A stretch of DNA of 50,068 bases from Oscillospiraceae bacterium (GTDB taxonomy: Bacteria > Bacillota > Clostridia > Oscillospirales > CAG-272), in assembly GCA_015063955.1 (NCBI GenBank), contig SVTD01000010.1:1-50068 (forward strand), given 5' to 3'. Of the stretch, positions 1-8,948 are shown piece by piece; the first letter of the stretch is position 1; each line of letters begins with the position of its first letter. The position numbers and the translations under genes were made by a program. The notes beneath the pieces were generated by a model that did not search any database, was not told the DNA's origin, and worked only from the letters and a program-made list of their open reading frames with translations.

Positions 1-2654
1 GCCTCGATAACTGTGGTTTCGCCGTAGCCGCAGATCTCGCACACGCTTCCCGTGTAGCCGTCCTCGGTGCAGGTCGCATCGACAGTCTCAGTTACGAAGC
101 TGTGGCCCTTTGCATCTGTGGGGGTCTGAACAACGTTACCGTTGTCGTCTGTGGGAAGTGTCTCGTAAGAGCAGTAGCGGCACTGATCCATAAGCTCGCC
201 TGCCTCGGTGCAGGTTGCTGTATCGATAGTGAAATATGTGTGCTCCTCGGGATCAAGGCGTGCATCACATACCGTACAGTATACGTTGTGTGACTTTACG
301 TTTGTTTCGTTAAGCTCATAACGGTAATAATTACGGTCGTTGTGGAATGCAGTTGTCTGAACGCCCTTCTTGTAGCCGCAAAGTGTGCACTGGTAAACCT
401 CGTCACCGTCAGCCTCACAGGTTGCGGCAGTACCGGAAACCTTAGTAAAGCAATCGCCGACAGAGTGGAGAGCGGGGATAACCTCGTCATACTGAGCGTC
501 GCACTTTGTACAGGTGTATACAGTAGAGCCTGCTGTGAGGCAGCCTGCCTCCTCAGCTACAACGCCGTCGTCCCACTGGTGCTCGCACTTGCCTGCTAAA
601 ACTGCAGCCTCGAGAGCGTTACCCAGGTCGCGGCGAACGGATACCATAATATCGTACTCATCCATAGATGCGCTGAATGCGCTTCTGTCAAATCCGGGGA
701 GAGAGAGGTAACGAACAACGTTTGTAGATACTCTGGAAACAACTTCCTTAGCTGCAGCCTCGCCGAGATAATCCTCAAGCATTGAGAGCATCTGGTAGTC
801 CTCGATACCGTCACGCATGATCTCTACACGGAGAGTTCCTACGTAATCCTGTACGAAACGGATCTTAGCCATCTTTCCGCCGTAGAAGAGCTGACCGTTA
901 CCGTATATAGCGTGATCTGCATAAACGTGCTTGTTTGTCTTCCACTCGCACATTGTATGAGAGCCTGTGTCAGTAGAGTCTACAAAGCCGCCGTTCTGGT
1001 AGTCATATTCATGCCAGTTATTTGTACCGTAATAGAGATAGCCTGTTATATCGTTCTGATAAAGCTGCCAGAAGAGCATCTTTGTCTGGAGACCTGTGGA
1101 CTCGATAAGGTGGTTACAGTAGGTATAAGTCTTATTCCAGCCTGCGGAATATGCCCAAAGCTCGGAGTTTGCTACCTTACCGTTCTTGTTTGCAAGGTAT
1201 ACCTCAGAATTGATACGGTCGGAGAACTCACCGTAAATATTGTTCCAGTTGAAATAGCCGTGACCTACAAAGAAGTCGACGCCGTTTGTTCCTGTGGGAG
1301 AGTTGTTGTCGCCGTAAGACCAGAGGTCGGAGATGGAGCAGGAAAGATCACGGAGGGGCTGAGTATCTGTACCGTTATAGCCTGCTGCTGTAAGCTCGGA
1401 CTGAGGTGTGAAGGCATAGAACTGAGGACACCAGATAGAAACGCCGCCGCCCTCGATGAGGCCCTGTGTTGCGTCCATAACGTCCTCTGTAGCATAGTTG
1501 GAAACGGATGATGTTACCTCATAGTAAGGCAGAGGATGGTTTTCATGATAAGGTACTACTGCCTTTGCATCTTCCCAATTCCGTTCAAGAACGGTGTACC
1601 AGTTTGAGATCTCATCAACACCGGGGTTTTCCGTTCCCCCCCACTTTGCCCAGATATCGCCTACAGGCTCGTCTGCTGTGTAGAAATAGAACTTGTCCTT
1701 TACATCGTCCCAGATATCGGACTGAGAAAGCTCGGAATATGCATCGGTATAAGCTGAATAGCTTGTAGGTCCGTTCGCATCACCGTAGGTTGCGCCGGGC
1801 TGACCTGCGATGCTCTGAGCAGTTACACGGATAGCGTTAACACGGGGATTTGTAACGTAGGGGTTATCGGAATTAAGTGCTCCGGGGATATCCATAGCAA
1901 GAAGTCTGTTGTCGAGAAGATAATCGTAGAACTTCTGGTAGGATCCGCCGTAGGTGGTGTTGTTTGAGAGGATGAAGGAAGTTTTAAGTGCGGTCTCCTC
2001 GGAAAGGGTGAAATCCCAAACGTAAGCATAGACCGTAGCGGTCTTAACTATCTGGCCTGAGGAGTTTTTAATATCAAGCTGTGCAGAATACCAGCCGGAG
2101 GGAGTGTCTGCAGAGCTTCTGAGCTTGATAAAGAATGCCTGGCTCTTGCCGCCGTTAAGCTGGAATTTGCCGCCTGCCTGAGCAAGGGTGATAACGGGGT
2201 CAGGTGTCTCACCCTCGCGGATGATAGAGTTATCGGCCGTCATTCCGAGAACGGACTCGGTTTTAAGGTCGGATGTGGTTACGTACATCTCATAGTAAAG
2301 CTCAGCAGAGATGCTGTCGCCGCTTTCATTGGTAAAGCTTGTAACGGTTGCGCTCATGCCGGACTTCGTTGTGTCTGAATACAGAACGAATTGAGCGTTT
2401 TCTACTTCATTCTTTGCCATGTAAACGGAATATGTGTCCATACCGGACGGAGTTGTGTCGCTGGTAAACACCTTCTTGAAGGAATGCTCAAACCAAAGAT
2501 CAATGGAGCTGTCCTCGTAAGGCGCCGTCTGCTTCACGTAGGTATCGGCAGGATCTGTTATGCCCGTATCAGCCGAGAATACGCCAACACATACCGCCAT
2601 AAGAAGCATTACTGCAACCAGAGACATGAAAAACGTTTTGAATAACTTTTTCAC
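1..2654 (-). CDS. Secreted GH123-like / DUF4091 protein with Cys-rich C-terminal repeats (3' end outside window)
   Basis: 884 codons are visible; the C-terminus lies beyond base 1. The start is GTG at 2654, with AGGAGGT at 2663-2669 eight bases upstream. Residues 1 to about 28 form a signal peptide (KKLFKTFF, then a hydrophobic core). A beta-sandwich-like part is followed by a barrel-like part in which FYFYTADEP carries adjacent Asp328-Glu329, the arrangement known for GH123 N-acetylgalactosaminidases; LRVEIMRDGIEDYQML (about residue 605-620) is the DUF4091 signature. From about residue 688 the protein consists of repeats with CxxC pairs (CTKC, CTLC, CTVC, CRYC, CEIC) and ATCTEDG-type motifs, common in large surface proteins of gut Clostridia. 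Glycan cleavage outside the cell is inferred; the substrate is unknown. Confidence 0.8.
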   Translation of the reverse strand, partial: MKKLFKTFFMSLVAVMLLMAVCVGVFSADTGITDPADTYVKQTAPYEDSSIDLWFEHSFKKVFTSDTTPSGMDTYSVYMAKNEVENAQFVLYSDTTKSGMSATVTSFTNESGDSISAELYYEMYVTTSDLKTESVLGMTADNSIIREGETPDPVITLAQAGGKFQLNGGKSQAFFIKLRSSADTPSGWYSAQLDIKNSSGQIVKTATVYAYVWDFTLSEETALKTSFILSNNTTYGGSYQKFYDYLLDNRLLAMDIPGALNSDNPYVTNPRVNAIRVTAQSIAGQPGATYGDANGPTSYSAYTDAYSELSQSDIWDDVKDKFYFYTADEPVGDIWAKWGGTENPGVDEISNWYTVLERNWEDAKAVVPYHENHPLPYYEVTSSVSNYATEDVMDATQGLIEGGGVSIWCPQFYAFTPQSELTAAGYNGTDTQPLRDLSCSISDLWSYGDNNSPTGTNGVDFFVGHGYFNWNNIYGEFSDRINSEVYLANKNGKVANSELWAYSAGWNKTYTYCNHLIESTGLQTKMLFWQLYQNDITGYLYYGTNNWHEYDYQNGGFVDSTDTGSHTMCEWKTNKHVYADHAIYGNGQLFYGGKMAKIRFVQDYVGTLRVEIMRDGIEDYQMLSMLEDYLGEAAAKEVVSRVSTNVVRYLSLPGFDRSAFSASMDEYDIMVSVRRDLGNALEAAVLAGKCEHQWDDGVVAEEAGCLTAGSTVYTCTKCDAQYDEVIPALHSVGDCFTKVSGTAATCEADGDEVYQCTLCGYKKGVQTTAFHNDRNYYRYELNETNVKSHNVYCTVCDARLDPEEHTYFTIDTATCTEAGELMDQCRYCSYETLPTDDNGNVVQTPTDAKGHSFVTETVDATCTEDGYTGSVCEICGYGETTVIE

Positions 2655-2689
2655 AAAAAGCTACCTCCTAAATTATTTTTATTCATATT

Positions 2690-2718
2690 ATAATAACATA
2701 TTTACATAAAAAAGTCAA
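2690..2718 (-). promoter_or_regulatory. Promoter of the GH123-like gene
   Basis: On the minus strand the sequence reads TTGACT (2718-2713), a 17-base spacer, then TATTAT (2695-2690). This is a near-consensus sigma-A promoter placed just upstream of the GTG start at 2654. Confidence 0.6.
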
Positions 2719-2840
2719 CGAAATCCCCCCTCTGTCCTGCACTATCAGCCATTTGCACAAACAATGAATATGTTTTATGTGCAGAAAAGAAATTCCCAAA
2801 TTCTCCTTTCCCGTTTACTTTGACTTTCTTCTTAATATTC

Positions 2841-2934
2841 AAATTCGGGTTTATCGGGGAGGGGACAGGGGGACGCAAAACCTTTTTCCCAAAAAAGGTT
2901 TTGCGTCCCCTTTCTCCCCGATAAACTCGAATTT
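2841..2934. repeat. 94-bp near-perfect inverted repeat (MITE-like hairpin)
   Basis: The left arm (2841-2887) and right arm (2891-2934) are complementary over about 44 bases around a tiny CCC centre, with a few mismatches and a small length difference in the G-rich part. Both arms begin AAATTCG(G/A)GTTTATCGGGG and end in GACGCAAAACCTTTTT. A diverged single left arm recurs at 13038-13090, so this is a dispersed repeat. It lies in the 438-bp gap between the divergent GH123-like gene and pyrR. It could also end transcription in either direction. Confidence 0.75.
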
Positions 2935-2966
2935 AACGGCAAAACCTTTTACCTTGCAAAAACCTC

Positions 2967-2995
2967 TTTACATTCGACAGAAAATATGTTATTCT
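2967..2995 (+). promoter_or_regulatory. Promoter of pyrR-uraA
   Basis: TTTACA (2967-2972), 17-base spacer, TATTCT (2990-2995). It would start transcription near 3002, directly ahead of the PyrR-type leader. Confidence 0.5.
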
Positions 2996-3013
2996 GTGGT
3001 GGTGGGATTTTTA

Positions 3014-3074
3014 AGCGGTTCTGAGAGGCCGGAAGATCGCAACGTTCAGTCTTGCCGTGAGCAAGGCTTTTTTT
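3014..3074 (+). promoter_or_regulatory. PyrR-binding leader and intrinsic attenuator of the pyr operon
   Basis: The segment GCGGTTCTGAGAGGCCGG (3015-3032) matches the PyrR recognition loop (consensus around UCnGAGAGG). It is followed by a terminator hairpin: AGTCTTGC (3048-3055), loop CGTGA, GCAAGGCT (3061-3068), then seven Ts to 3074. The terminator ends nine bases before the pyrR Shine-Dalgarno. Known biology of PyrR: with UMP bound it stabilises the binding loop, which prevents antitermination and switches off pyrR and uraA when uridine nucleotides are plentiful. Confidence 0.8.
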
Positions 3075-3092
3075 ATGAAAATGAGGTAAACT

Positions 3093-3635
3093 ATGAATTA
3101 TAAGGCTCTCCTTATGGACGAGGCCCAGATGAGGCGCAGTCTAGCCAGGATCACTCACGAGATTATCGAGAAAAACCGCGGATGCGAGAATATTATGCTT
3201 ATCGGTGTTAAGCGCCGCGGCATTCATCTCGCGCACATCCTTGCGGATAACATACAGAAATTTGAGGGTGTCAGCGTTCCTGTCGGCTACGTTGATATAT
3301 CACTTTACCGCGACGATCTTACCGAGATCCCCAGCGGTGCTGCTGCTGCGGACTGCAATTTCCCCGAAAGCGTTAAGGACCGCACGGTTATTATCGTTGA
3401 CGACGTTATTTACACGGGAAGAACCACCCGTGCTGCCATTGAGGCTGTGTTTGCCCAGGGGCGCCCCCGTGCCATACAGCTTGCAGTTCTTATCGACCGC
3501 GGACACCGAGAGCTTCCCATAAAGCCTGATTACGTCGGCAAAAACGTGCCCACCTCACACGATGAGGTCATTTCCGTCGGAGTGGAGGAGCTTGACGGCT
3601 ACTTCCGCGTGGTGCTTGAGGATCGGGCAAAATAA
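3093..3635 (+). CDS. pyrR: PyrR, pyr operon attenuation regulator / uracil phosphoribosyltransferase
   Basis: 180 residues, the usual length for PyrR. The PRPP-binding signature VIIVDDVIYTGRT is at residues 99-111, and the family's VDISLYRDDL segment is at 67-76. PyrR binds the pyr leader RNA when UMP is high and also makes UMP from uracil and PRPP. The start ATG at 3093 has GAGG at 3083-3086. An attenuator hairpin lies immediately upstream and a uracil permease follows after 58 bp, so the gene controls its own operon. No biosynthetic pyr genes are present here, so the operon appears limited to uracil salvage. Confidence 0.95.
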   Translation: MNYKALLMDEAQMRRSLARITHEIIEKNRGCENIMLIGVKRRGIHLAHILADNIQKFEGVSVPVGYVDISLYRDDLTEIPSGAAAADCNFPESVKDRTVIIVDDVIYTGRTTRAAIEAVFAQGRPRAIQLAVLIDRGHRELPIKPDYVGKNVPTSHDEVISVGVEELDGYFRVVLEDRAK

Positions 3636-3693
3636 ATAAGTTAACCTTTGCGGCGACGCCGCTTTGATTTAATATTACGGAGGTAGATCTAAT

Positions 3694-5247
3694 ATGAAGC
3701 TTATCTACAATATCAAAGACAAACCAAAGCCCGACCGGCTTATCGTATTTGCTATTCAGCAGCTCCTTGCTATTATGGCAGCGACTCTCGTTGTTCCCAT
3801 CATCATCGGAAACGATATGAGCCCCGCCGCGGCACTTTTCGGCGCCGGCATCGGTACACTCGTGTACATCCTTTTCACAAAGGCTAAGAGCCCTGTTTTC
3901 CTCGGCTCCTCCTTCGCCTTCCTCGGCTCTATGGCAGCAGCCTTTGCAGGCGGAGTTTCCATGGCTCTCGGCTATCTCGGTCTCATCATCGGTGCCGTTT
4001 CTGCCGGTCTCGTTTACGTTATCATTGCCATCATAGTAAAGCTTGCCGGCGTTAAGTGGATCTCTGTTCTCATGCCCGCAGTAGTAATCGGACCTACCGT
4101 TGCCATCATCGGTCTTTCCCTTGCAGGCAACGCTATCGGAGATCTTACAAGCAGCGAATACACAAAGTATTACAACCCCGAGGACTTTGCCATTGTTGAA
4201 ACGGTTTACGCTGACGATGCAAATACAATAGTTGAATTCGTTAATGCAGACAAAAAAAGAACAGACGGCACAGGCTCCTACGTTGTTCTCAACGAGGACG
4301 GTACTGTTAACGAAAGCATCAGCGTTTCTGTAAACAAGGATGGCTCCTTCACTCTTTCAGAAAAGCCCGGAAGCACGTACGTTGCACTTATCTGCGGTCT
4401 CGTAACCCTTGCAGTTACGATGCTTGCCTCAACCTTCGGCAAGAAGATGGTAAAGCTTATTCCCTTCATTATCGGCATCGGAGCCGGCTACGGTCTTGCC
4501 GCTATCTTCACGGTTATCGGTATTCTTTCAGGAAACGACAGCCTTCGCATCATCGATTTCTCCTATTTCTCAAATCTCCTTGTAGACGGCAAGGTTGCTC
4601 TCTCTACATTCTTTGCAGTACCTGATTTCACGTTCCTTACAGCATTCAAGGGCTTTGGCGAGATTAACGCTTCATATATCGTAAAGATCATAGTAGCATA
4701 CGTTCCCGTTGCATTCGTTGTATTCGCAGAGCATATCGCAGACCACAAGAATATCTCCTCCATTATCGGAACAGATCTTCTCGAAGAGCCCGGTCTCCAC
4801 AGAACCCTCCTCGGCGACGGTGTTGGATCTATGGCAGGTGCCCTCTTCGGCGGATGCCCCAACACCACCTACGGTGAATCCGTTGCCTGCGTTGCTATTA
4901 CAGGTAACGCTTCCGTTGCTACTATCATTGCGGCAGCAGTCGGCGCTATCATTATTTCCTTCCTTTCTCCCTTCGTTGCCATCGTAGATTCCATTCCTCC
5001 CTGCGTAATGGGCGGCGTTTGCATGGCTCTCTACGGATTTATTGCAGTAAGCGGTCTTAAAATGATCCAGAAGGTAAACCTCGAGGACAACCGCAACCTC
5101 TTCGTTGTATCAGTTATCCTCATCTCAGGTATCGGAGGACTTACGGTAAACTTCGGCGCAGTTACTATCACAAATATCGCCTGCGCTCTTATCCTCGGTA
5201 TCCTTGCAAACCTTATGCTCGGCAGAAAGAAAAAGACTGAAGAATAA
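3694..5247 (+). CDS. uraA: Uracil permease (UraA/PyrP, nucleobase:cation symporter 2 family)
   Basis: 517 residues, against about 430 for typical UraA. It is a polytopic membrane protein with the NCS2 patterns SSFAFLGSMAAAF (72-84), FAEHIADHKN and GGCPNTTYGES. Proton-driven uracil uptake is inferred from the family and from its place after pyrR. Residues about 150-228 form a soluble insert, rich in D, N, S and T, between two membrane segments; this is unusual (see findings). The start has an ACGGAGGT Shine-Dalgarno. A small hairpin GCGGC-gac-GCCGC (3650-3662) lies between pyrR and this gene, without a clear T tract. Confidence 0.92.
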   Translation: MKLIYNIKDKPKPDRLIVFAIQQLLAIMAATLVVPIIIGNDMSPAAALFGAGIGTLVYILFTKAKSPVFLGSSFAFLGSMAAAFAGGVSMALGYLGLIIGAVSAGLVYVIIAIIVKLAGVKWISVLMPAVVIGPTVAIIGLSLAGNAIGDLTSSEYTKYYNPEDFAIVETVYADDANTIVEFVNADKKRTDGTGSYVVLNEDGTVNESISVSVNKDGSFTLSEKPGSTYVALICGLVTLAVTMLASTFGKKMVKLIPFIIGIGAGYGLAAIFTVIGILSGNDSLRIIDFSYFSNLLVDGKVALSTFFAVPDFTFLTAFKGFGEINASYIVKIIVAYVPVAFVVFAEHIADHKNISSIIGTDLLEEPGLHRTLLGDGVGSMAGALFGGCPNTTYGESVACVAITGNASVATIIAAAVGAIIISFLSPFVAIVDSIPPCVMGGVCMALYGFIAVSGLKMIQKVNLEDNRNLFVVSVILISGIGGLTVNFGAVTITNIACALILGILANLMLGRKKKTEE

Positions 5248-5275
5248 AGAAAAAGAGCTTTAAAAAGTCAAATAC

Positions 5276-5317
5276 AAAAATGATGGTAGACACTAAAAAG
5301 TGCTTACCATCATTTTT
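5276..5317. terminator. Bidirectional terminator between uraA and the GH36 gene
   Basis: AAAAATGATGGTA (5276-5288) pairs with TACCATCATTTTT (5305-5317); the loop contains a further CACT/AGTG pairing. The A and T flanks make it usable on both strands, ending uraA (+) and the alpha-galactosidase gene (-). Confidence 0.85.
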
Positions 5318-5318
5318 C

Positions 5319-7487
5319 TTATATTTTATCAAAAATAAGCATTTCGGAAATATGCTCGCGTTTATTGCAGAAATGTACGCCGAAGTTCATAAGATATTCG
5401 CCAAAGTAGGTCTTATCGCCGCATCTATACTGTGCGTCGGGATCAAGGGCCTCCATTTTGATATACTGATCGGGGCCGTTGAAGAGACCGCGCTGGCTGT
5501 CGATGCAAAGGATCACTCTCTTTTTGTCCTCGGATACAAATTCGAGGGCACAATAGTCCTTTTCAAAGGGCGAAACAAGCCTGTAAAGGTCGCCCTTATG
5601 GAATACGTCCTCAAGCTCGCGGTATTTGGCAATTGTCTTTTTTGACAGCTCAAGCTCCTCCTCAGAGCATTTGCCTATATTCAATTCAAAGCCAAGCTGT
5701 CCGGGCATTGCAACGTTGCAACGCATCTCAAAGGGGGTTATTCTGCCCTGTGTATGGTTGGGGCAAACGGAAACGTGGGCGCTCATTGAGGAATAAGGAT
5801 ATACCATGCTCGTGCCGTACTGAATACGGAGACGGTCAACGGCATCGCTGTTATCGCTGGTCCATACCTGAGGCATATAATAAAGCATACCGGGGTCAAA
5901 GCGTCCGCCGCCCGAGGAGCAGCTCTCAAAAAGAACGTCGGGGTATTTCTGAGTAAGGGTTTCAAGGACGTAGTAGAGACCGAGGATATAACGGTGATAC
6001 ACCTCACCCTGTCTCTCAGCCGGAAGTGCTGCACTTCCCACCTCGGACATATATCTGTTCATATCCCACTTGACGTACTCGATATTTGCACGGTCAAGTA
6101 TAGAGCTTAGTGAATCAATAATATATTCGCAAACATCCTGTCTTGAAAAGTCAAGAGTTACCTGACTTCTTGTAGGCGTGGTCTCTCTGCCGGGGGTACG
6201 GAGCGCCCATTCCGGATGCTTTCTGTAAAGCTCGGAATCGGGATTCACCATTTCGGGCTCGAACCACAGGCCAAAGCGAAGGCCGAGCTTATTTACCTCA
6301 TCTGCAAGCCACCCAAGGCCCGAGGGGAGACGGTCGGGGTTTTCCCACCAGTCGCCGAGACCTGCACGGTCTGTAGTTCTTGTGGAAAACCATCCGTCGT
6401 CAAGAACCATGGTATCGACACCGATCTTTGCCGCATCGCGGGCAAGATCCACGATAGTATTTTCGTCAAATGTAAAATATGTAGTTTCCCAGCTGTTGAG
6501 GACCACGTATCTGGGAATATCTCTGAATTTTCCGCGACAAAGACGGGTACGGTAAAGCTTATGGTATGCTCTTGACATACCGCCAAAGCCCTCTGCTGAG
6601 TAAACGAGAACCGCCTCGGGCGTCTGGAAGCTTTCGCCGTTTTCAAGAACAAAATTGAAATTCTGAGGGTTTATACCTATATAGGCACGTGCCGAATTGA
6701 AGGGACCGAGATCTATCCCCGCAGAGAAATTGCCGCTGTAAACAAGGCTGAATCCGTATACGTTGCCGCTGTTTTCAGTTGCGTTTTTATCGCAAAGGGC
6801 GATAAAGGGATTATGAACGGCGCCGGAGCAGCCGTTTCTGGATTCTATGCTCTGAATTCCGGGAACGACGGCTCTTCTCGTTATGCTTCTTTCTCTTACC
6901 CACGCTCCGTCAAGGTGAACGAGCTCCCTGTCCTCACAGCCGATAAAATCGACAGTTGCAGAAAATGCGCGGTTTATCTCTGCTCTCTCGCCGAGATTTA
7001 CGATCTTTGCGCTTCTTGCTATAGCATCAAGCTCCTCGAAAACACTGTAGGAGAGATATACGTGCAAGCCGTGAAGACTGTCTGCAAGATGGATAACAAG
7101 GGTTTCAACCTTATCCCCCTCCTCGCAGTAGGTTGCGGGAAGACCCTCGAGGGCAGGCTTGCCCTCAACTATTTCAAAGCCAACGTATTCAAGACGGGTA
7201 TAGTAGCTTCCGTCTCCGTATTCAGCACCGAGAGCAGCTATTCTCAGGTCTGCACTTCCGAAGGTCGAATACTCCTGAGGAAGCATATCCGTAGAAAATC
7301 TGCCAAAATCCAGCGGTGCAAGAGGTCTGAATTCAAGTGTATCGAGCCAATCGGGGGAAAGAGGATGAGAAAGCCTTTTTCCCCAGTATGCATGGAGTAA
7401 AAGCTTTTCGCCGAATACTGCCATAGCATAGGTGGTATTATTTGTGCTGAGATAAAAAATCTTATTCTCACTATCAAATACAATCAT
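5319..7487 (-). CDS. Alpha-galactosidase, glycoside hydrolase family 36
   Basis: 722 residues, normal for GH36. It has an N-terminal beta-sandwich, then the barrel with MVLDDGWF, GLWFEPEMV, the nucleophile in YVKWDMNR (Asp475) and the acid/base in WTSDNSDA (Asp545), followed by the family's SAHVS segment. It removes alpha-1,6-linked galactose from raffinose-type sugars or galactomannan. No signal peptide is visible, so it should act in the cytoplasm. ATG at 7487 has AAAGG at about 8 bases. It lies 27 bp behind the phosphodiester-glycosidase gene and is probably cotranscribed with it. No sugar transporter adjoins it. Confidence 0.93.
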   Translation of the reverse strand: MIVFDSENKIFYLSTNNTTYAMAVFGEKLLLHAYWGKRLSHPLSPDWLDTLEFRPLAPLDFGRFSTDMLPQEYSTFGSADLRIAALGAEYGDGSYYTRLEYVGFEIVEGKPALEGLPATYCEEGDKVETLVIHLADSLHGLHVYLSYSVFEELDAIARSAKIVNLGERAEINRAFSATVDFIGCEDRELVHLDGAWVRERSITRRAVVPGIQSIESRNGCSGAVHNPFIALCDKNATENSGNVYGFSLVYSGNFSAGIDLGPFNSARAYIGINPQNFNFVLENGESFQTPEAVLVYSAEGFGGMSRAYHKLYRTRLCRGKFRDIPRYVVLNSWETTYFTFDENTIVDLARDAAKIGVDTMVLDDGWFSTRTTDRAGLGDWWENPDRLPSGLGWLADEVNKLGLRFGLWFEPEMVNPDSELYRKHPEWALRTPGRETTPTRSQVTLDFSRQDVCEYIIDSLSSILDRANIEYVKWDMNRYMSEVGSAALPAERQGEVYHRYILGLYYVLETLTQKYPDVLFESCSSGGGRFDPGMLYYMPQVWTSDNSDAVDRLRIQYGTSMVYPYSSMSAHVSVCPNHTQGRITPFEMRCNVAMPGQLGFELNIGKCSEEELELSKKTIAKYRELEDVFHKGDLYRLVSPFEKDYCALEFVSEDKKRVILCIDSQRGLFNGPDQYIKMEALDPDAQYRCGDKTYFGEYLMNFGVHFCNKREHISEMLIFDKI

Positions 7488-7514
7488 AACAGTTACCTTT
7501 TAGTCATTTGTCTA

Positions 7515-8717
7515 TCAATCTTCGGCATCCGCCTTGGAACGCACCATAAAAGCATTGGGAAGGATCCTTCCCAGATCGGGATGGAGTGAGCAGTTCTTAT
7601 TAAGAACCTTTCCCTTGTATGCAAGTGCAGTCGTTGCACCACCGTCACAGCTGGAGGCGTTTACAACGTCGTATTTAAGAAGCTCCTCTGCCATATCGTC
7701 AACGGTACAGCCAATTGAATGGGTGATGTCTCTGCCGTCAATAACAAGGAAAACGATGACTCCGTCCTCTCGCTGTCCTACCGCCGTTCTGGGCTGGATT
7801 CCGTATCCTGACGATCCTGACACCTGCTTTTCTCCGTCCGCTATAAGAACGGGGGAAAACTGCATTCCGTCTCTTATATTTCCGTAGGTATCCCAGTTGC
7901 GTATATTACCTACTACGAGCTTATTTTCATTAGTAAGAACGATACTGCCGTAATACCACGCGTATTCTCCCCAGTATTGACCCTCGGAAAGGGACATACC
8001 AACGACCTCTCCTCCGTTTCCGTTTTCATTGGGATCCTGGAATCCGCTGGCATTTACCGCTGCCACAGCATCGTAATGCTCCATCATTTCAAGGATTCTC
8101 ATACCTGTAATTCCGGGATACTGAGTCATTCCTATGTACACTCTGGAGGGATCGTCAATCAGCATTATCTGACCTCTGTATGAGGGACCGACGATCTCTG
8201 AAACCACAAGTCCCTCCTCTATATCGTTTATGAGGACTGTGTTTCCCGCATAATCCTTATCTCCGACGGAAAGCTCCTTCTGCCCGAGAATATCCTCGAC
8301 CTTTTGGGGCGTATCATCCCCCATCGGCATATCCTCATAGCCTGCACTTCCGTCCAGAACGTGGAGGTTATCAAGACCTCCGACAACACCCTCGGTGGGA
8401 TTCTGATGCCCCATCACGCTGTCGATGACTTCCTTGGGAAAGAACCACTCAGCAAGCCACAGATGGCTCTTCGTTGTCATCGCGGTTTCTATCCAGATAG
8501 TACGCCAATATGAGACGAAAGCATTGTTTGAATATACGATAAACGTATAAAGACCGCTCATAAACAGAAAAAACGCAAGAAGCACGGAAAGCAGCACCAC
8601 CGTTACCCGCAGCTTTTTTTCTTTTTTCGTCTTTATTCTCTTTTTTCTGACTATATCAACGGTTTCACCCTGATCACCTGCACGGACACTTATCGCTTTT
8701 GCAAATTTTTCTGACAT
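7515..8717 (-). CDS. Membrane-anchored phosphodiester glycosidase (NAGPA-like) family protein
   Basis: 400 residues from ATG 8717. The order is a basic cytoplasmic N-terminus, one membrane segment (about 37-58), then an extracellular domain with the NAGPA hallmarks: MTQYPGITGMRILEMM, VAAVNASGF, QPRTAVGQ, VIDGR and SSCDGGATTALAY. The family includes the human uncovering enzyme and bacterial exopolysaccharide proteins; cleavage of sugar-1-phosphodiester bonds in cell-wall polymers is a family-based guess. The frame stays open to a TTG at 8798, but a strong promoter lies inside that extension, so the shorter start is chosen. The Shine-Dalgarno (GAGG) is rather distant from the ATG. Confidence 0.85.
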   Translation of the reverse strand: MSEKFAKAISVRAGDQGETVDIVRKKRIKTKKEKKLRVTVVLLSVLLAFFLFMSGLYTFIVYSNNAFVSYWRTIWIETAMTTKSHLWLAEWFFPKEVIDSVMGHQNPTEGVVGGLDNLHVLDGSAGYEDMPMGDDTPQKVEDILGQKELSVGDKDYAGNTVLINDIEEGLVVSEIVGPSYRGQIMLIDDPSRVYIGMTQYPGITGMRILEMMEHYDAVAAVNASGFQDPNENGNGGEVVGMSLSEGQYWGEYAWYYGSIVLTNENKLVVGNIRNWDTYGNIRDGMQFSPVLIADGEKQVSGSSGYGIQPRTAVGQREDGVIVFLVIDGRDITHSIGCTVDDMAEELLKYDVVNASSCDGGATTALAYKGKVLNKNCSLHPDLGRILPNAFMVRSKADAED

Positions 8718-8760
8718 TTTCTGATATTTCCTCACAGATATGCTTTGTATTCTTCTTTTA

Positions 8761-8789
8761 ATTTTATCACAGTGATACCGTAAAGTCAA
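8761..8789 (-). promoter_or_regulatory. Promoter of the NAGPA-like / alpha-galactosidase pair
   Basis: Minus strand: TTGACT (8789-8784), 17-base spacer, TAAAAT (8766-8761). It rules out the upstream TTG at 8798 as a start and gives a leader of about 37 bases to the ATG at 8717. Confidence 0.7.
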
Positions 8790-8891
8790 GACGCACAATC
8801 TCCACTTTGCACCGCTCTTACTTAATCGTTACATTTTGTTATATTTTTCGATTATTTTTGATTATATTAACATTATATTAGGAAGTTGCTA

Positions 8892-8920
8892 TTGCAATTT
8901 TAAATAATTTGTGTTATTAT
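8892..8920 (+). promoter_or_regulatory. Promoter of gpsA and the binding-protein gene
   Basis: TTGCAA (8892-8897), 17-base spacer, TATTAT (8915-8920), in a very AT-rich divergent intergenic region. Confidence 0.55.
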
Positions 8921-8948
8921 ATCATAGAAGTGTTATCACTAATTATAG

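Noticed and set aside
2777-3103. 108-codon frame before pyrR
   Set aside because: It runs through the inverted repeat and the PyrR attenuator and has no protein-like features.
3650-3662. Hairpin between pyrR and uraA as a second PyrR attenuator
   Set aside because: It lacks the PyrR loop sequence and a T tract.
8718-8798. Longer N-terminus of the NAGPA-like protein from TTG 8798
   Set aside because: A near-consensus promoter (8761-8789) lies inside it, so the TTG would not be transcribed.
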